A DNA stretch of 64,000 nucleotides from Companilactobacillus bobalius (GCF_009764355.1 NZ_LNUA01000076.1:62001-126000); one strand, 5' to 3'; positions 53,165 to 62,160 are shown, numbered from the stretch's first letter. The notes: generated from the letters alone by a model not told the origin. A program made the numbers and translations.

Positions 53165-54285
53165 AAAAAAGAAAAATAACATATATTGTAGGTCTGCTTG
53201 CCGCAGGTCTATTTTTTTGCACAACAAATGTGGATGCTGCACGAACTGACATTGTTGATGTATCTAATCACAATGGGTATATGACTGTGGCTAATTTTCA
53301 AGATATGCTAAATAATTATGGTGTTAAATCAGTGATTACTAAAATTTCTGAAGGTATTTACTACCATGATTACACAGCAGCTAATAATATTAATACTGCT
53401 CAAAAGGCAGGACTTTATATCAATGGCTATCATTTTGCACGATACACTAGTGTTCAAGGTGCGATTGCTGAGGCAAACTATGCTGCTACAATGGCTAAAT
53501 CAGACGGTCTACCAATTGGTTCTGTATTAGTTACAGATGTTGAAGCTGAACAGCAAAATGGATTAAGTCGTGCTCAGAATAATGCTAATAACAAAGCTTT
53601 TATGGATCAAGTGGCTAAATATGGATATCGCTCAGATATTTATACTATGTCTAGTTGGTTAGGAAATAAGATGGATATTAATTCTGGAGGCTGGATTGCA
53701 AGTTATCCTTATAATGCTTCGGGAAAAAATTGGTATTCAAATACTCATGCTTGGCAGTGGGGGAGTACATATCGCTTTAACGGGAGCTATGGTAATTTTG
53801 ATGTTTCTCAAAGCTATGATGACTTTTATACAGCCAATCAATCTGCTAAAGTTGATCCACGACAAACAATCAGTAATGTTGTTTCTGTAAAAGGAAACGA
53901 CTATAAGGCTTATACGACCTATAAAGCTGATGGAACTCCAAATGTTGGAACAAATGTAGTTTCCGCTACGGATTGGCTATCTGGTGGTATCAAAGTAATT
54001 AATATGAAGCCTTATTTCTTAATTGGTGGAAACATTTATCTTCCACAATCATCAACAATTTTCAAAGAAAAGGTAGTTGTTAATTATAGTTCTGACTATG
54101 GCGTTCTTGCGTATACTTCAAAGGGGCAATCTATTAAGGATTCAAATAAAACATTTAAAGGTGGTACAGAATGGAAAACTTTTGATACTTTGTATGATAT
54201 TCCTAATGTCGGCTGGTGCTATAAGGTTGCTACTGATATGTATATTCCATTAAATTATATGCAGGGATCAGGATTTAAAGGTTAG
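53161..54285 (+). CDS. Endolysin: GH25 lysozyme with signal peptide and wall-binding repeats
   Basis: 374 residues. Signal-like N terminus (ITYIVGLLAAGLFFCTTNVDA) with an AxA-type end, then GH25 muramidase at 28-225 (DIVDVSNHNGYMTVANFQDM; catalytic acids in VLVTDVEAEQQ; AWQWGSTYRF). The C-terminal part (about 240-374) has two repeats like the DUF5776 wall-binding family. Export may be Sec-dependent, with holin timing release. Confidence 0.92.
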   Translation: MKKRKITYIVGLLAAGLFFCTTNVDAARTDIVDVSNHNGYMTVANFQDMLNNYGVKSVITKISEGIYYHDYTAANNINTAQKAGLYINGYHFARYTSVQGAIAEANYAATMAKSDGLPIGSVLVTDVEAEQQNGLSRAQNNANNKAFMDQVAKYGYRSDIYTMSSWLGNKMDINSGGWIASYPYNASGKNWYSNTHAWQWGSTYRFNGSYGNFDVSQSYDDFYTANQSAKVDPRQTISNVVSVKGNDYKAYTTYKADGTPNVGTNVVSATDWLSGGIKVINMKPYFLIGGNIYLPQSSTIFKEKVVVNYSSDYGVLAYTSKGQSIKDSNKTFKGGTEWKTFDTLYDIPNVGWCYKVATDMYIPLNYMQGSGFKG

Positions 54286-54376
54286 TTTCGACATTTCATT
54301 AAAAGTGCATAAAGATATTACCAAAGTTAATTGCTATATTTAAAGAGTACAATTTGATTATTTTTTTGACGATAGT

Positions 54377-54410
54377 AAAAAGCTCTCACTCTAACAGGTG
54401 AGAGCTTTTC
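54377..54410 (+). terminator. Terminator after the lysis module
   Basis: AAAAAGCTCTCAC and GGTGAGAGCTTTT pair, T-rich on both sides, so possibly bidirectional. Ends the late transcript. Confidence 0.88.
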
Positions 54411-54521
54411 TTATTTGAGTTTATTTTCGCGTTCATCCAATAAATTACGAAGTTCCTTAATGTCATCGATGTTTGATCTATTTTTAATAAAGTATAAAAT
54501 ATATTTTTCCCTTAGAACCAT
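54411..54521 (-). CDS. Doubtful 36-aa ORF
   Basis: MVLREKYILYFIKNRSNIDD and an ELRNLLDEREN helix. No ribosome-binding site. May be a remnant. The rest of 54522-54822 has the hairpin at 54526, arm sites and no supported gene. Confidence 0.2.
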   Translation of the reverse strand: MVLREKYILYFIKNRSNIDDIKELRNLLDERENKLK

Positions 54522-54525
54522 GGTT

Positions 54526-54564
54526 AAAAAACAGACTATTCAGAAATATTGAATAGTCTGCTTT
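54526..54564. terminator. Bidirectional hairpin terminator
   Basis: CAGACTATTCA and TGAATAGTCTG pair perfectly (11 bp), with T6 on the minus strand and T4 on the plus strand. Confidence 0.7.
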
Positions 54565-54767
54565 TAGATGATTTCATTTGAATGAGTTCTGCATTTTAAT
54601 TATTATTTAATTTAATCTTGAATGACTTGGTTTAAGAAAGAATCAAAAGTAAAAGATTAAGAGGTTTAATAAATATCCCTTCATCTTTGAAGAATAGATA
54701 AACTAACTGGCAAATGAACTGATTAATTGTAGGCAGGGGTCAACCCTTTACCGACTGATTTTCAGAA

Positions 54768-54790
54768 GGTGCACCTTTGGTGCACTTTTG
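54768..54790. promoter_or_regulatory. Integrase arm-type binding repeats, right
   Basis: GGTGCACCTTTGGTGCACTT is the same paired repeat as at 15304 (GGTCACCTTTGGTCACTT) with one extra G in each half. 33 nt before attR. Confidence 0.5.
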
Positions 54791-54822
54791 TTGCTTGAGA
54801 CCCTATGTAATAGGAAGGAACT

Positions 54823-54842
54823 ACCCCGATCACCGGTATTAA
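54823..54842. other. attR core (20 bp)
   Basis: accccgatcaccggtattaa, identical to the attL core at 15171. Confidence 0.95.
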
Positions 54843-54858
54843 GCGATTAATATCAGTT

Positions 54859-54898
54859 AGCTCTAATCATTGTTAAATCAATGGTTAGAGCTTTTTTT
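54859..54898 (+). terminator. Original terminator of the tRNA operon
   Basis: AGCTCTAA..TTAGAGCT stem with T7, at the same distance from the att core as the phage-borne terminator at 15228 and clearly related to it. Confidence 0.8.
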
Positions 54899-55015
54899 GT
54901 AGATTTATTAAAAATAAGTATTTGAAATACTAAATTAAACTATTGTAAATGACTGAGTAAGGTGTTTTAATATATTCGAGAGCAACGATATTGCTTTTTA
55001 TTTTTCAAATCTTTT

Positions 55016-55038
55016 AAAAAGTATAATTAATACTTTTT
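55016..55038. promoter_or_regulatory. -10 box embedded in an inverted repeat upstream of the methylase-sigma operon
   Basis: AAAAAGTAT and ATACTTTTT are perfect inverted arms; TATAAT (55022-55027) lies inside. It could be an operator for autoregulation or an attenuator with the following T-run. No convincing -35. Confidence 0.5.
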
Positions 55039-55058
55039 TTGAAACAAAAGGTGAAATA

Positions 55059-56903
55059 ATGATAACAGAAAAAGAGAGAGTACGTGGTAGATTAAGAAGA
55101 ACCCTTACTCAAGTTGGTTTCGATATACCAGATTTAGAAAAATGTATTTTTATTGTAGCAATCTCTTATCTATCAAGCAGCGGTAGATGTAAATTATCTA
55201 AAAATGGAATTAGTCGAAATTTTTCTCAATTAATAGATTCTAAGGATATTGAGGTGTTAGAACCGGTTATTCCAGTAATCGAACTTGTAACAGATAATAT
55301 TTCCTCGGACATTTATCAGCATATTGTCGATTGTGTTGATGAAATGAATGGAGAAGATATAGGATTATTTGTCCAAGAATATTTCAATGTGAACTCTAGA
55401 CGTCTATACGATGAAATTGAAACGCCTAATGATATAAATGATTTATTGGTAAGATTAGCTAATATAAGAGCAAACGATACCGTTTTAGACCCTAGTTGTG
55501 GAATTGGGGGGACTTTACTTACAATCATTAAAAATAATCCTCAACAGCGTGTATATGGCCAGGATATAAACCCACTACGTGTCGCTATTGCAGAGATGTT
55601 ATTAGATATTAATGGTTCAACGAATCATCAGCTTTTTGTGGGTGACACTTTATCAGATCCCCAATATGTTGAAGATGGTAAATTGATGAAATTTGATGTA
55701 GTGATTACGGAACCGCCATTTGCCATGCAATTCCCCAGAGGTCTAAATGATATAGATAAGTACGATAGATACTCTTTTGGGAAGGTTCCATATGGAAAGG
55801 CTGATTGGGGCTTTATCATGAATGCTATCAGTTCTTCTAAAAAGTCATCTGGTCGAGTAGTATTATTGCTTCCTACTGGAGTTCTGTTTAGGGGAGGATT
55901 AGAACGAGATATTCGTCATAATGTTTTGAAAGAAGACCTCTTTGAAACGGTAATTTCTTTACCTGGAGGGCTGCTCTTTAATACATCAATTCCGACTAGT
56001 GTCTTAGTATTTAATCGAGATAAGACGATTGAGCATAAAAATAAAGTTCTGTTCATAAAGGTTTCTAAGGAGGAAACGTTACAAATTCGTCGTAATTTGT
56101 GGTTAAAATCAAATGAAATTGAAAAGATTGTAACTACTAACCGTAATTTAACGGAAATAGAAAATTATTCTTTGTTAGTACCAATTGATCAAATTTCGGA
56201 TGACAGTATGATGGTTGAAAGATATATTAAAAAAACGGTGTATAACTTCGACGACAAAAAGTATTTAATTAATTTAATTGATTATTATAGCGGGGATACG
56301 GTCCCATTAGAGAATATTTCTAAAATAGATCGTGGTTACAATATGATCTCTAAAAATGAAAGTTTGCAGGGGAAATATTGGATCATGAGAATTTCAGATA
56401 TGAATTCGACCGGAATTAGTTATACAAAAATGTCTCGCGGTGACGTTGAGGAACGGACTAAAGTTGATAATTACGAATTACAAAACGGTGATATTGTAAT
56501 GGCCGTTCGTGGTTCATTCAAATTGTTAAAAGTTGAAGATATTCGCCCAAACACATTGATTAATAGCAATTTAGTTAGATTAAGGGTCAATTCCAGTGTA
56601 TATGATTCACAATTTTTGAAACTGTTTATAAATAGTCCTATCGGTAGGGCTCAATTAGAAGATATTATGGTAGGTACAACGGTTCGACAGATACCTATAA
56701 AGAGTCTGAGTCAATTTGAAGTACCTAAAGTCGATGTAGATAAACAAAAGAAATTTGTTCAAGATTATTTACATAAAAGTGATGAAATTAAGGTAAAAAT
56801 GAGGCAATTACAAGATTTACAAGATAAATTTAACCAAGAATTGTATCAAAAAATGGGCTTAGGTGGCCTATATCAAGTTGATGACGGAGGAAAAGACAAA
56901 TGA
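55059..56903 (+). CDS. HsdM-HsdS-like fusion methyltransferase with EPPF motif IV
   Basis: 614 residues. N-terminal helical domain; ETPNDINDLLVRLA aligns with the type I 'YTP..V' element; motif I LDPSCGIGGTLL (143-154); GQDINPLRVAIAEMLLDI; then TEPPF at 217-221, where active N6-methyltransferases have N/D/S-PP-Y/F. The C-terminal third (about 415-600) is like a single type I target-recognition half (VPLENISKIDRGYN; LRVNSSVYDSQFLKLFINSP) with a coiled-coil helix (RQLQDLQDKFNQELYQKM). No HsdR nearby. ATG 55059 after AAAGGTGA. The last codons overlap the sigma-factor start. Confidence 0.85.
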   Translation: MITEKERVRGRLRRTLTQVGFDIPDLEKCIFIVAISYLSSSGRCKLSKNGISRNFSQLIDSKDIEVLEPVIPVIELVTDNISSDIYQHIVDCVDEMNGEDIGLFVQEYFNVNSRRLYDEIETPNDINDLLVRLANIRANDTVLDPSCGIGGTLLTIIKNNPQQRVYGQDINPLRVAIAEMLLDINGSTNHQLFVGDTLSDPQYVEDGKLMKFDVVITEPPFAMQFPRGLNDIDKYDRYSFGKVPYGKADWGFIMNAISSSKKSSGRVVLLLPTGVLFRGGLERDIRHNVLKEDLFETVISLPGGLLFNTSIPTSVLVFNRDKTIEHKNKVLFIKVSKEETLQIRRNLWLKSNEIEKIVTTNRNLTEIENYSLLVPIDQISDDSMMVERYIKKTVYNFDDKKYLINLIDYYSGDTVPLENISKIDRGYNMISKNESLQGKYWIMRISDMNSTGISYTKMSRGDVEERTKVDNYELQNGDIVMAVRGSFKLLKVEDIRPNTLINSNLVRLRVNSSVYDSQFLKLFINSPIGRAQLEDIMVGTTVRQIPIKSLSQFEVPKVDVDKQKKFVQDYLHKSDEIKVKMRQLQDLQDKFNQELYQKMGLGGLYQVDDGGKDK

Positions 56904-57778
56904 TTTATAATTTCTATGGCTTTATTATAATTTTGAATGATTCAGACAATAAAATGATTTATCGATATGAGAATGTTAAACGTCCAGATGAAGTCAGTTA
57001 TAAAAATAATGAACAGTATGTTAAGGAATATAATAATGGAGATGCTGCTGCAATGACCAAGTTGATAAAGGCTAATAGTGGATTAATTCATAGTTTGGCT
57101 GGCCGTTATTCTCATTATTTAGGTTCGAGTCTATCTGAAGAAGATTTGGTTCAGGTTGGCTATATTGGCCTGATGAAGGCCGTTAAACGATATGATCGTA
57201 ATCATGATAATAAGTTTTCAACATATGCTTATTGGTGGATCAAAAAAGAAATGTTGAGTGAAAAGGACAGTGTCAATTCAATAATCAGAATTCCCAATCA
57301 TAAAGCAACGGCTGCCAAATTAATTAAGTCACTTCGAAATCAAAGCATGGACCTGTATGGGAAAATAGATGTAGCTTGGATTTGTCAAAAAGCCGATATT
57401 ACTAAAAAACAATACCGACGTTTGATACAAGTTGACCAAGAAAAATTGAAACCAATGAGTTTGAACCATCCAATATCCGATAATGAAAGCAGTCAATTAG
57501 CCGATATTTTACCGGATACAAAACAAAGTATGCAGGCTATTATCGAGAATGATTTTCTAAGAGAAGACCTATACAAACAATTGCATCAACGTTTAACTTC
57601 AAGAGAAGTTAAGGTTATTATTGAACGCTATGATTTTGATAATCAAGGTCAGCGAACTTTATCGGTAATTGGACAGGAAATAGGAGTTACTAAAGAACGT
57701 GTTCGTCAAATTGAAAAACAGGCTATTGATAAATTACGTGATATAGATGGATTAAAAGACTATTTCTTTAATAATTAA
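56900..57778 (+). CDS. SigA-like sigma-70 factor, coupled to the methylase fusion
   Basis: 292 residues. Region 2 about 55-125 (SEEDLVQVGYIGLMKAVKRY; FSTYAYWWIKKEM with the paired Trp of promoter melting), a region 3 (HKATAAKLIKSLRNQSMDLY), and region 4 (LTSREVKVIIERYDFDNQGQ; IGVTKERVRQIEKQAIDKLR). No region 1.1. ATG 56900 follows GGAGG and overlaps the methylase stop (ATGA), so it is translationally coupled. Close to the housekeeping factor in region 4.2, so it may read similar -35 boxes. I know of no described methylase-sigma pair of this kind. Confidence 0.85.
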   Translation: MIYNFYGFIIILNDSDNKMIYRYENVKRPDEVSYKNNEQYVKEYNNGDAAAMTKLIKANSGLIHSLAGRYSHYLGSSLSEEDLVQVGYIGLMKAVKRYDRNHDNKFSTYAYWWIKKEMLSEKDSVNSIIRIPNHKATAAKLIKSLRNQSMDLYGKIDVAWICQKADITKKQYRRLIQVDQEKLKPMSLNHPISDNESSQLADILPDTKQSMQAIIENDFLREDLYKQLHQRLTSREVKVIIERYDFDNQGQRTLSVIGQEIGVTKERVRQIEKQAIDKLRDIDGLKDYFFNN

Positions 57779-58244
57779 TGTGATCCACTAGAACGGAGAC
57801 AGCGCTTTTGTCGAGATATTTATCGTTGAAATTTTGTTTCTTACTAATTTTGGTTTTACCATTTAAGAATCCTTGGATTGTTATCCTTTGATTCTTTTTT
57901 ATTTTGTGGTCAAGTTTAACGGAGGTAACAAAATACTGGTCACTGGTGCTCAAGGGTACCAATAGTAGATTGGTTTTACCAGAATTATCGGTATGAAAGT
58001 CTTTAATGTAAAAATTATTTAAAGTAATACTCATGAAAAGGATATTGCTATCATATTGTTGCATAGAAGTTATATCCAGTTTTTTCATAATATTTGGATA
58101 TTTTGATTCAGTTCTTGATGACTTTTTTCTTTGTGCTGCTTTAATTACATTATTAGATTGGTTATTGATCAAATTATTGTATGGAATATTTGTACCACCA
58201 AAAATGGTTAAACCAGTTAACAGGGCAATCTTCTTTCTATTCAT
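57768..58244 (-). CDS. Secreted hypothetical protein (158 aa)
   Basis: GGGAGAAA precedes ATG 58244. N-terminal signal-like segment (RKKIALLTGLTIFGGTNIPY), then a basic linker (AQRKKSSRTESKYPNIMK) and a beta-rich domain (ILFMSITLNNFYIKDFHTDN; KLDHKIKKNQRITIQGFLNG) resembling a small OB or DUF4352-like fold; not certain. Converges on the sigma gene with an 11-nt overlap. Confidence 0.6.
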   Translation of the reverse strand: MNRKKIALLTGLTIFGGTNIPYNNLINNQSNNVIKAAQRKKSSRTESKYPNIMKKLDITSMQQYDSNILFMSITLNNFYIKDFHTDNSGKTNLLLVPLSTSDQYFVTSVKLDHKIKKNQRITIQGFLNGKTKISKKQNFNDKYLDKSAVSVLVDHINY

Positions 58245-58448
58245 ATCAATGTTTCTCCCTCAAAATTTTCAATTTCAAAATCATTATAATTCTTAAATAT
58301 CATCAAAAGTAGAAAATTGACTATGTAAATTTTGATAAAATGTAGCATTTTATTTATTAGTAATTTCTTCACAAAATCGATCAAAAAGCATATTAAAAAA
58401 GTTACTTTTTTGTTAGGATACAAGTAAATATTGAGGCGAGGTAATGCT

Positions 58449-58952
58449 GTGAATAGAACCGTCGATCATCTAATCCATATAATGTTTGAGGAGCTATCAG
58501 TCAATCGAGTGAGAAAATTTACTATAACCGACTTGACTAAGGCGTCAAAAGTTACTAGAGGTACGATCTACTATTATTTCAATAGTATTGAAGATATTTA
58601 TATGGCTACTTTTGAGAAAAAGATTTTAAATATGGCAATTAAGGAGAGCGATGATTTTAACGAATTCGTCAGTAAATTTATTCTATATATTAGTAAGAAT
58701 AAAACCTTTAGTTTAAATTTTTATCGATTAGCTGAATTGAGTATTAGAAAGAAGTTCTTGATCAATATTTTTAATAGTCAGCTTTTAGAATGTAATTTCA
58801 AAATTAATCCAGAAAATATATATCTCGTTAGTGGTTTGTGCTTTATTATAATTAATTGGCTAGATAATGGATTAGAAATGAAAACAGAACTCGTTATTCA
58901 AGAAGTTAATCATTACTTAGAATTTTTTCAAATTACTTTTAAACAGATTTAA
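58449..58952 (+). CDS. TetR-family regulator
   Basis: 167 residues from GTG 58449 (GAGGT upstream). N-terminal helix-turn-helix (VRKFTITDLTKASKVTRGTI YYYF); C-terminal helical domain without recognised ligand class, like TetR_C regulators of the DhaS type. Confidence 0.85.
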   Translation: MNRTVDHLIHIMFEELSVNRVRKFTITDLTKASKVTRGTIYYYFNSIEDIYMATFEKKILNMAIKESDDFNEFVSKFILYISKNKTFSLNFYRLAELSIRKKFLINIFNSQLLECNFKINPENIYLVSGLCFIIINWLDNGLEMKTELVIQEVNHYLEFFQITFKQI

Positions 58953-58953
58953 A

Positions 58954-58978
58954 AAAGTGTTCAATTTTTGAACACTTT
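58954..58978. terminator. Perfect 11-bp inverted repeat after the TetR gene
   Basis: AAAGTGTTCAA-ttt-TTGAACACTTT. Short T-run on the plus strand, A6 in front, so it would terminate minus-strand transcripts better. It could also be an operator. 58979-59103 holds nothing I can support. Confidence 0.55.
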
Positions 58979-59103
58979 CAGAAAACTGCATATATAAACT
59001 TGAAAAACATTTAGTTATGATAATAACTGTAATCAAGTTGATGATATTTAAGCACTGATTTGATTAAATCTAAGTAAAGGGGTTACGAGTAATAATTTTG
59101 TAG

Positions 59104-59135
59104 AAAAAGTGATGATAAGAGTCATCGCTTTTTTG
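59104..59135 (+). terminator. Terminator-like hairpin upstream of the GNAT gene
   Basis: AAAGTGATGA and GTCATCGCTTT pair (one G-T), followed by T6. Confidence 0.6.
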
Positions 59136-59197
59136 TGTTTAACGCTTGGTTTGAGATTATTTAAATTTCATGTATTATATATACTTGAGGTGGAAAA

Positions 59198-59764
59198 ATG
59201 TTTAGAAATGCAAAAGCAGAGGATGCGGATCAGATATTGCCAATCCTTTTCCAAATCTTTGATGAGATGGAACTCGATGTATTTAAAGAAGTTGGCGATG
59301 AAAAGATGGCTCAAGTTATTAAGGAAGGTTTCTTCCAACCTGGCTATCGTTATGGATTGGATAATATTCTCGTTAACGAAATCGATGGTAAAGTAGTGGC
59401 AATTATGGTCGGCTATCCTGAAAGTTTAGAGGATGGCATTGATGAACCCTTGATCAAAATTATGCACAAGTACGGCATTAAAGAAAAGAATTTGTTTGGC
59501 GATAAAGAGGCCTGGCCTGGTGAATGGTATTTAGATTCATTTGCAGTCGCTCCAGATTATCAAAATAAGGGTATTGGAACAAAAACAATGGAGCAATTCA
59601 TTGAGGTTATGCGTGACCGTGGTGAGAAAATCCTTAGTTTGAATGTTGACGTAAATAATGAGCCTGCTAAACATGTATACACAAAGACTGGTTTTAAGAA
59701 AGTCGGTCAATTGTATATCGGTAGTCATCTATACGATCACATGCAATATGATTTAGCAAAGTAA
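59198..59764 (+). CDS. GNAT-family acetyltransferase
   Basis: 188 residues. Acetyl-CoA-binding motif A in DSFAVAPDYQNKGIGTKTME (about 112-131; Q-x-x-G-I-G), followed by SLNVDVNNEPAKHVYTKTGF. AGGTGG precedes ATG. Substrate unknown. Confidence 0.88.
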   Translation: MFRNAKAEDADQILPILFQIFDEMELDVFKEVGDEKMAQVIKEGFFQPGYRYGLDNILVNEIDGKVVAIMVGYPESLEDGIDEPLIKIMHKYGIKEKNLFGDKEAWPGEWYLDSFAVAPDYQNKGIGTKTMEQFIEVMRDRGEKILSLNVDVNNEPAKHVYTKTGFKKVGQLYIGSHLYDHMQYDLAK

Positions 59765-59895
59765 GTTTGAAGGAAAAATATTTCTTACTAAAGTTTGGTT
59801 AGAGTGGAAATATGTTTAAATTCTCAAATTTTACTCTGGACTAAACAGTATTTTGAATGTTTTGTTAAAGAAAATAATACATAATCTTTCTAAAC

Positions 59896-59956
59896 AAAAA
59901 AGTGCTCGTATCAACCATATGGCAATGTTGCCTTGGATTGATATGAGCACTTTTTT
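59896..59956. terminator. Bidirectional terminator between convergent genes
   Basis: AAAAAGTGCTCGTATCAA pairs with TTGATATGAGCACTTTTT, with an inner GGCAA..TTGCC stem. Serves the GNAT gene and the opposite LURP-like gene. Confidence 0.88.
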
Positions 59957-60506
59957 AATTACATTTACTCTTGAAATTGTTCAAGTAAGGAATTTTATTT
60001 TTCAGTAAATTGTTATCCAGATCTGCATTAGGAGTAAGAGTTGGTAGCTTAATGTATTTATTTAAAAAGATAGTTAAAAGAGTACCGATAGGACCATCGT
60101 CCATATTAGCAAAGTCTAGTTCCAGTCCGGGATGACCCTGTGCCAGAATAGTTGGTTGCACACAGAGAATTTCTTTGCCATCTTTAGTGACGTGATAATC
60201 GGATATAACTAAATTGCCAGTGACATTCCAATTGATCTTACTAAGATGGACGTACTTTAGATCTAGCATGGGTATAGCATTGATTGTTGCTTTTTCCTCA
60301 CCATTGATCTCAATTGAATAAATTTTTAAAAAGTTATTTTTTAATTTTATTTCACCGATCAACGTATTCAAACGATTATACAATTTAATTAAGAAAGGAT
60401 TTTTTTTATCGCGGGATGCAATAAAAATGGTTTCCTTGTTTTGATTGATCACTACTAGGATATTACCAACCGCTAAGTCCGCTTTTCGAATATAAAGATT
60501 CATCAT
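59955..60506 (-). CDS. LURP-one/YxjI-like protein
   Basis: 183 residues, beta-rich: LYIRKADLAVGNILVVINQN; NVTGNLVISDYHVTKDGKEI; LAQGHPGLELDF. This is the pattern of tubby-like LURP-one-related proteins of lactobacilli; the assignment is moderate and the function unknown. Overlaps the HAD gene by 4 nt (ATGA), so one operon. Confidence 0.55.
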   Translation of the reverse strand: MMNLYIRKADLAVGNILVVINQNKETIFIASRDKKNPFLIKLYNRLNTLIGEIKLKNNFLKIYSIEINGEEKATINAIPMLDLKYVHLSKINWNVTGNLVISDYHVTKDGKEILCVQPTILAQGHPGLELDFANMDDGPIGTLLTIFLNKYIKLPTLTPNADLDNNLLKNKIPYLNNFKSKCN

Positions 60507-61384
60507 TTATTCTGATTCTTTGCCTTTGCAATAACTTTTTCAACAATCTGGGCAACGCCATCATTGATGTTATTATCTGTTTGAATCTGTGCTAATTTGG
60601 CAATAGCGGGAATAGCATTCTTCATGGCAACACCAACACCAGCATCTCGAATCATTGACTCGTCATTGAGATTGTCACCGATAGCCATGGTTTCTTCTTG
60701 AGCGATGTTTTTATCCTTAGCAAATTGTAAAAGTGCAATACCCTTTTGGGCATCAATACTGTTGATCTCTACGTTATTTGGTGAAGATGATGTCACAACA
60801 ACGTCATCAATGTTTTCTTCGATGTCTTTTCTCAAGGGTGCTAAAACTTCTGTATCCTTGCCACTAAAGGCCAACAGCTTCATAACTTTGTAGGAAGGAT
60901 CACTGAGAATTTCATCGTAGCTGCTAACAAAATTCATTGGTGTTAATTTGACACGAGCTAAAGTATCTTGAAGTGCTTGTTCATAAGTTGTACTAGGATT
61001 TAATTTAACCAATAACTCCGCTAAGCTAGAAACACGTAAATCTTTGTTATCTGAGAAAATTCCCTTGTTAGTGACTACTTCGAAGTAAATTTTGTGTTCC
61101 TTTAAGTAATTGATAACTTCTGTTTTTGATTTTTCAGAAATAGGATTACTTGAAATAAGTTTTTCATTTTCATCGTATACTTCAGCACCATTTAGAGTGA
61201 TGTATCCGGGATGAACTCGATTTTTCAAAAAAGGCTTAGCTTCATCAAGGCTTCGACCAGTTGCTATTATAAATTCAATGCCATTCTTTTGGGCATCTTT
61301 AATGGCTTTGATATTGCGATCTGAAACAGCCATTTTATCGTTCAATAATGTACCATCCATATCGGATGCAATTAATTTAATCAT
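60503..61384 (-). CDS. Cof-type HAD phosphatase
   Basis: 293 residues. Motif [12 protein letters not shown] (nucleophile Asp), motif II ATGRS, Lys and motif IV in [23 protein letters not shown] cap between. Acts on small phosphorylated metabolites; exact substrate unknown (sugar phosphates or FMN are common). GGAGGG upstream. Confidence 0.92.
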   Translation of the reverse strand: MIKLIASDMDGTLLNDKMAVSDRNIKAIKDAQKNGIEFIIATGRSLDEAKPFLKNRVHPGYITLNGAEVYDENEKLISSNPISEKSKTEVINYLKEHKIYFEVVTNKGIFSDNKDLRVSSLAELLVKLNPSTTYEQALQDTLARVKLTPMNFVSSYDEILSDPSYKVMKLLAFSGKDTEVLAPLRKDIEENIDDVVVTSSSPNNVEINSIDAQKGIALLQFAKDKNIAQEETMAIGDNLNDESMIRDAGVGVAMKNAIPAIAKLAQIQTDNNINDGVAQIVEKVIAKAKNQNK

Positions 61385-61465
61385 AAAGTTCCCTCCGAGT
61401 GCGTTATGCTATATGTGAATGTTACCATATTTTATGGAATTAATATCAAACAGGTAGGTGTAAAT

Positions 61466-62158
61466 TTGAAAACGCTAATAAAAAATGATTGGCAAGGTGT
61501 TCTTCAAGGTGAATTTGACAAACCGTATTATGAACAATTGCGTGAATTTCTTGTTAATGAATATAATACCCAAACAATTTATCCAGAAATGCACCATATT
61601 TATCAGGCTTTTCAGTGGACCTCATTTGCTGACACTAAAGTCGTAATTTTGGGACAAGATCCTTATCATGAACCTAATCAAGCTATTGGTTGTAGTTTTG
61701 CAGTGGCTCCGGGTGTAAGAATACCGCCTTCACTGAGAAACATCTATAAAGAATTGCAGGATGATTTGGGCTGTACACCAGTCGAACACGGTTATCTTAA
61801 AGCTTGGGCTCAACAAGGTGTACTGCTTTTGAACTCAGTTTTAACCGTTAGACGTGGACAAGCCTTCTCACATAAGGGAAAAGGTTGGGAACAACTAACT
61901 GATTATGCGATCCATGCACTATCTGAACGTGGAAAAGTGGTCTTCATTCTTTGGGGAAATGCTGCTAAAAGTAAGATTCCTTTGATTGATCAGTCAAAGA
62001 ATACAATTATATTTTCACCACATCCTAGTCCATTTGCTGCTAGATATGGCTTTTTCGGCTCCAAACCATTTTCTAAAGCAAATGCCGCACTTTTAAACTA
62101 TAATGAAGAGGAAATAAATTGGCAATTACCTGAGAATGCCGATGAGACGGAGGAATAA
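61466..62158 (+). CDS. ung: Uracil-DNA glycosylase
   Basis: 230 residues from TTG 61466 (AGGTAGG upstream); an upstream in-frame ATG at 61406 would add 20 unrelated residues. Catalytic [38 protein letters not shown], and [13 protein letters not shown]. Removes uracil from DNA in base excision repair. Followed by pta after 2 nt. Confidence 0.95.
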   Translation: MKTLIKNDWQGVLQGEFDKPYYEQLREFLVNEYNTQTIYPEMHHIYQAFQWTSFADTKVVILGQDPYHEPNQAIGCSFAVAPGVRIPPSLRNIYKELQDDLGCTPVEHGYLKAWAQQGVLLLNSVLTVRRGQAFSHKGKGWEQLTDYAIHALSERGKVVFILWGNAAKSKIPLIDQSKNTIIFSPHPSPFAARYGFFGSKPFSKANAALLNYNEEEINWQLPENADETEE

Positions 62159-62160
62159 TA

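Larger units (their letters stand above)
15171..54842. mobile_element. Complete-looking temperate siphophage prophage (about 39.7 kb)
   Basis: Bounded by identical 20-bp att cores. The order integrase, lysogeny switch, replication, late regulator, packaging, head, tail, lysis is that of cos-type HK97-like siphoviruses of Gram-positive bacteria. Defects seen: a tape-measure start codon changed to AGG (41480) and a broken early gene at 30354-30607. Non-standard cargo: a secreted repeat protein, a PH/SHOCT protein, a second tyrosine recombinase and a tRNA-like cluster. Confidence 0.95.

Noticed and set aside
55059..56903. Complete type I restriction-modification system
   Set aside because: No HsdR-like helicase gene lies within 9 kb to the right or in the prophage to the left, and the next gene is a sigma factor.
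58241..58423. 60-codon minus-strand frame upstream of the secreted protein
   Set aside because: AT-rich hydrophobic low-complexity sequence with no ribosome-binding site; it is the leader region of the gene at 57768-58244.
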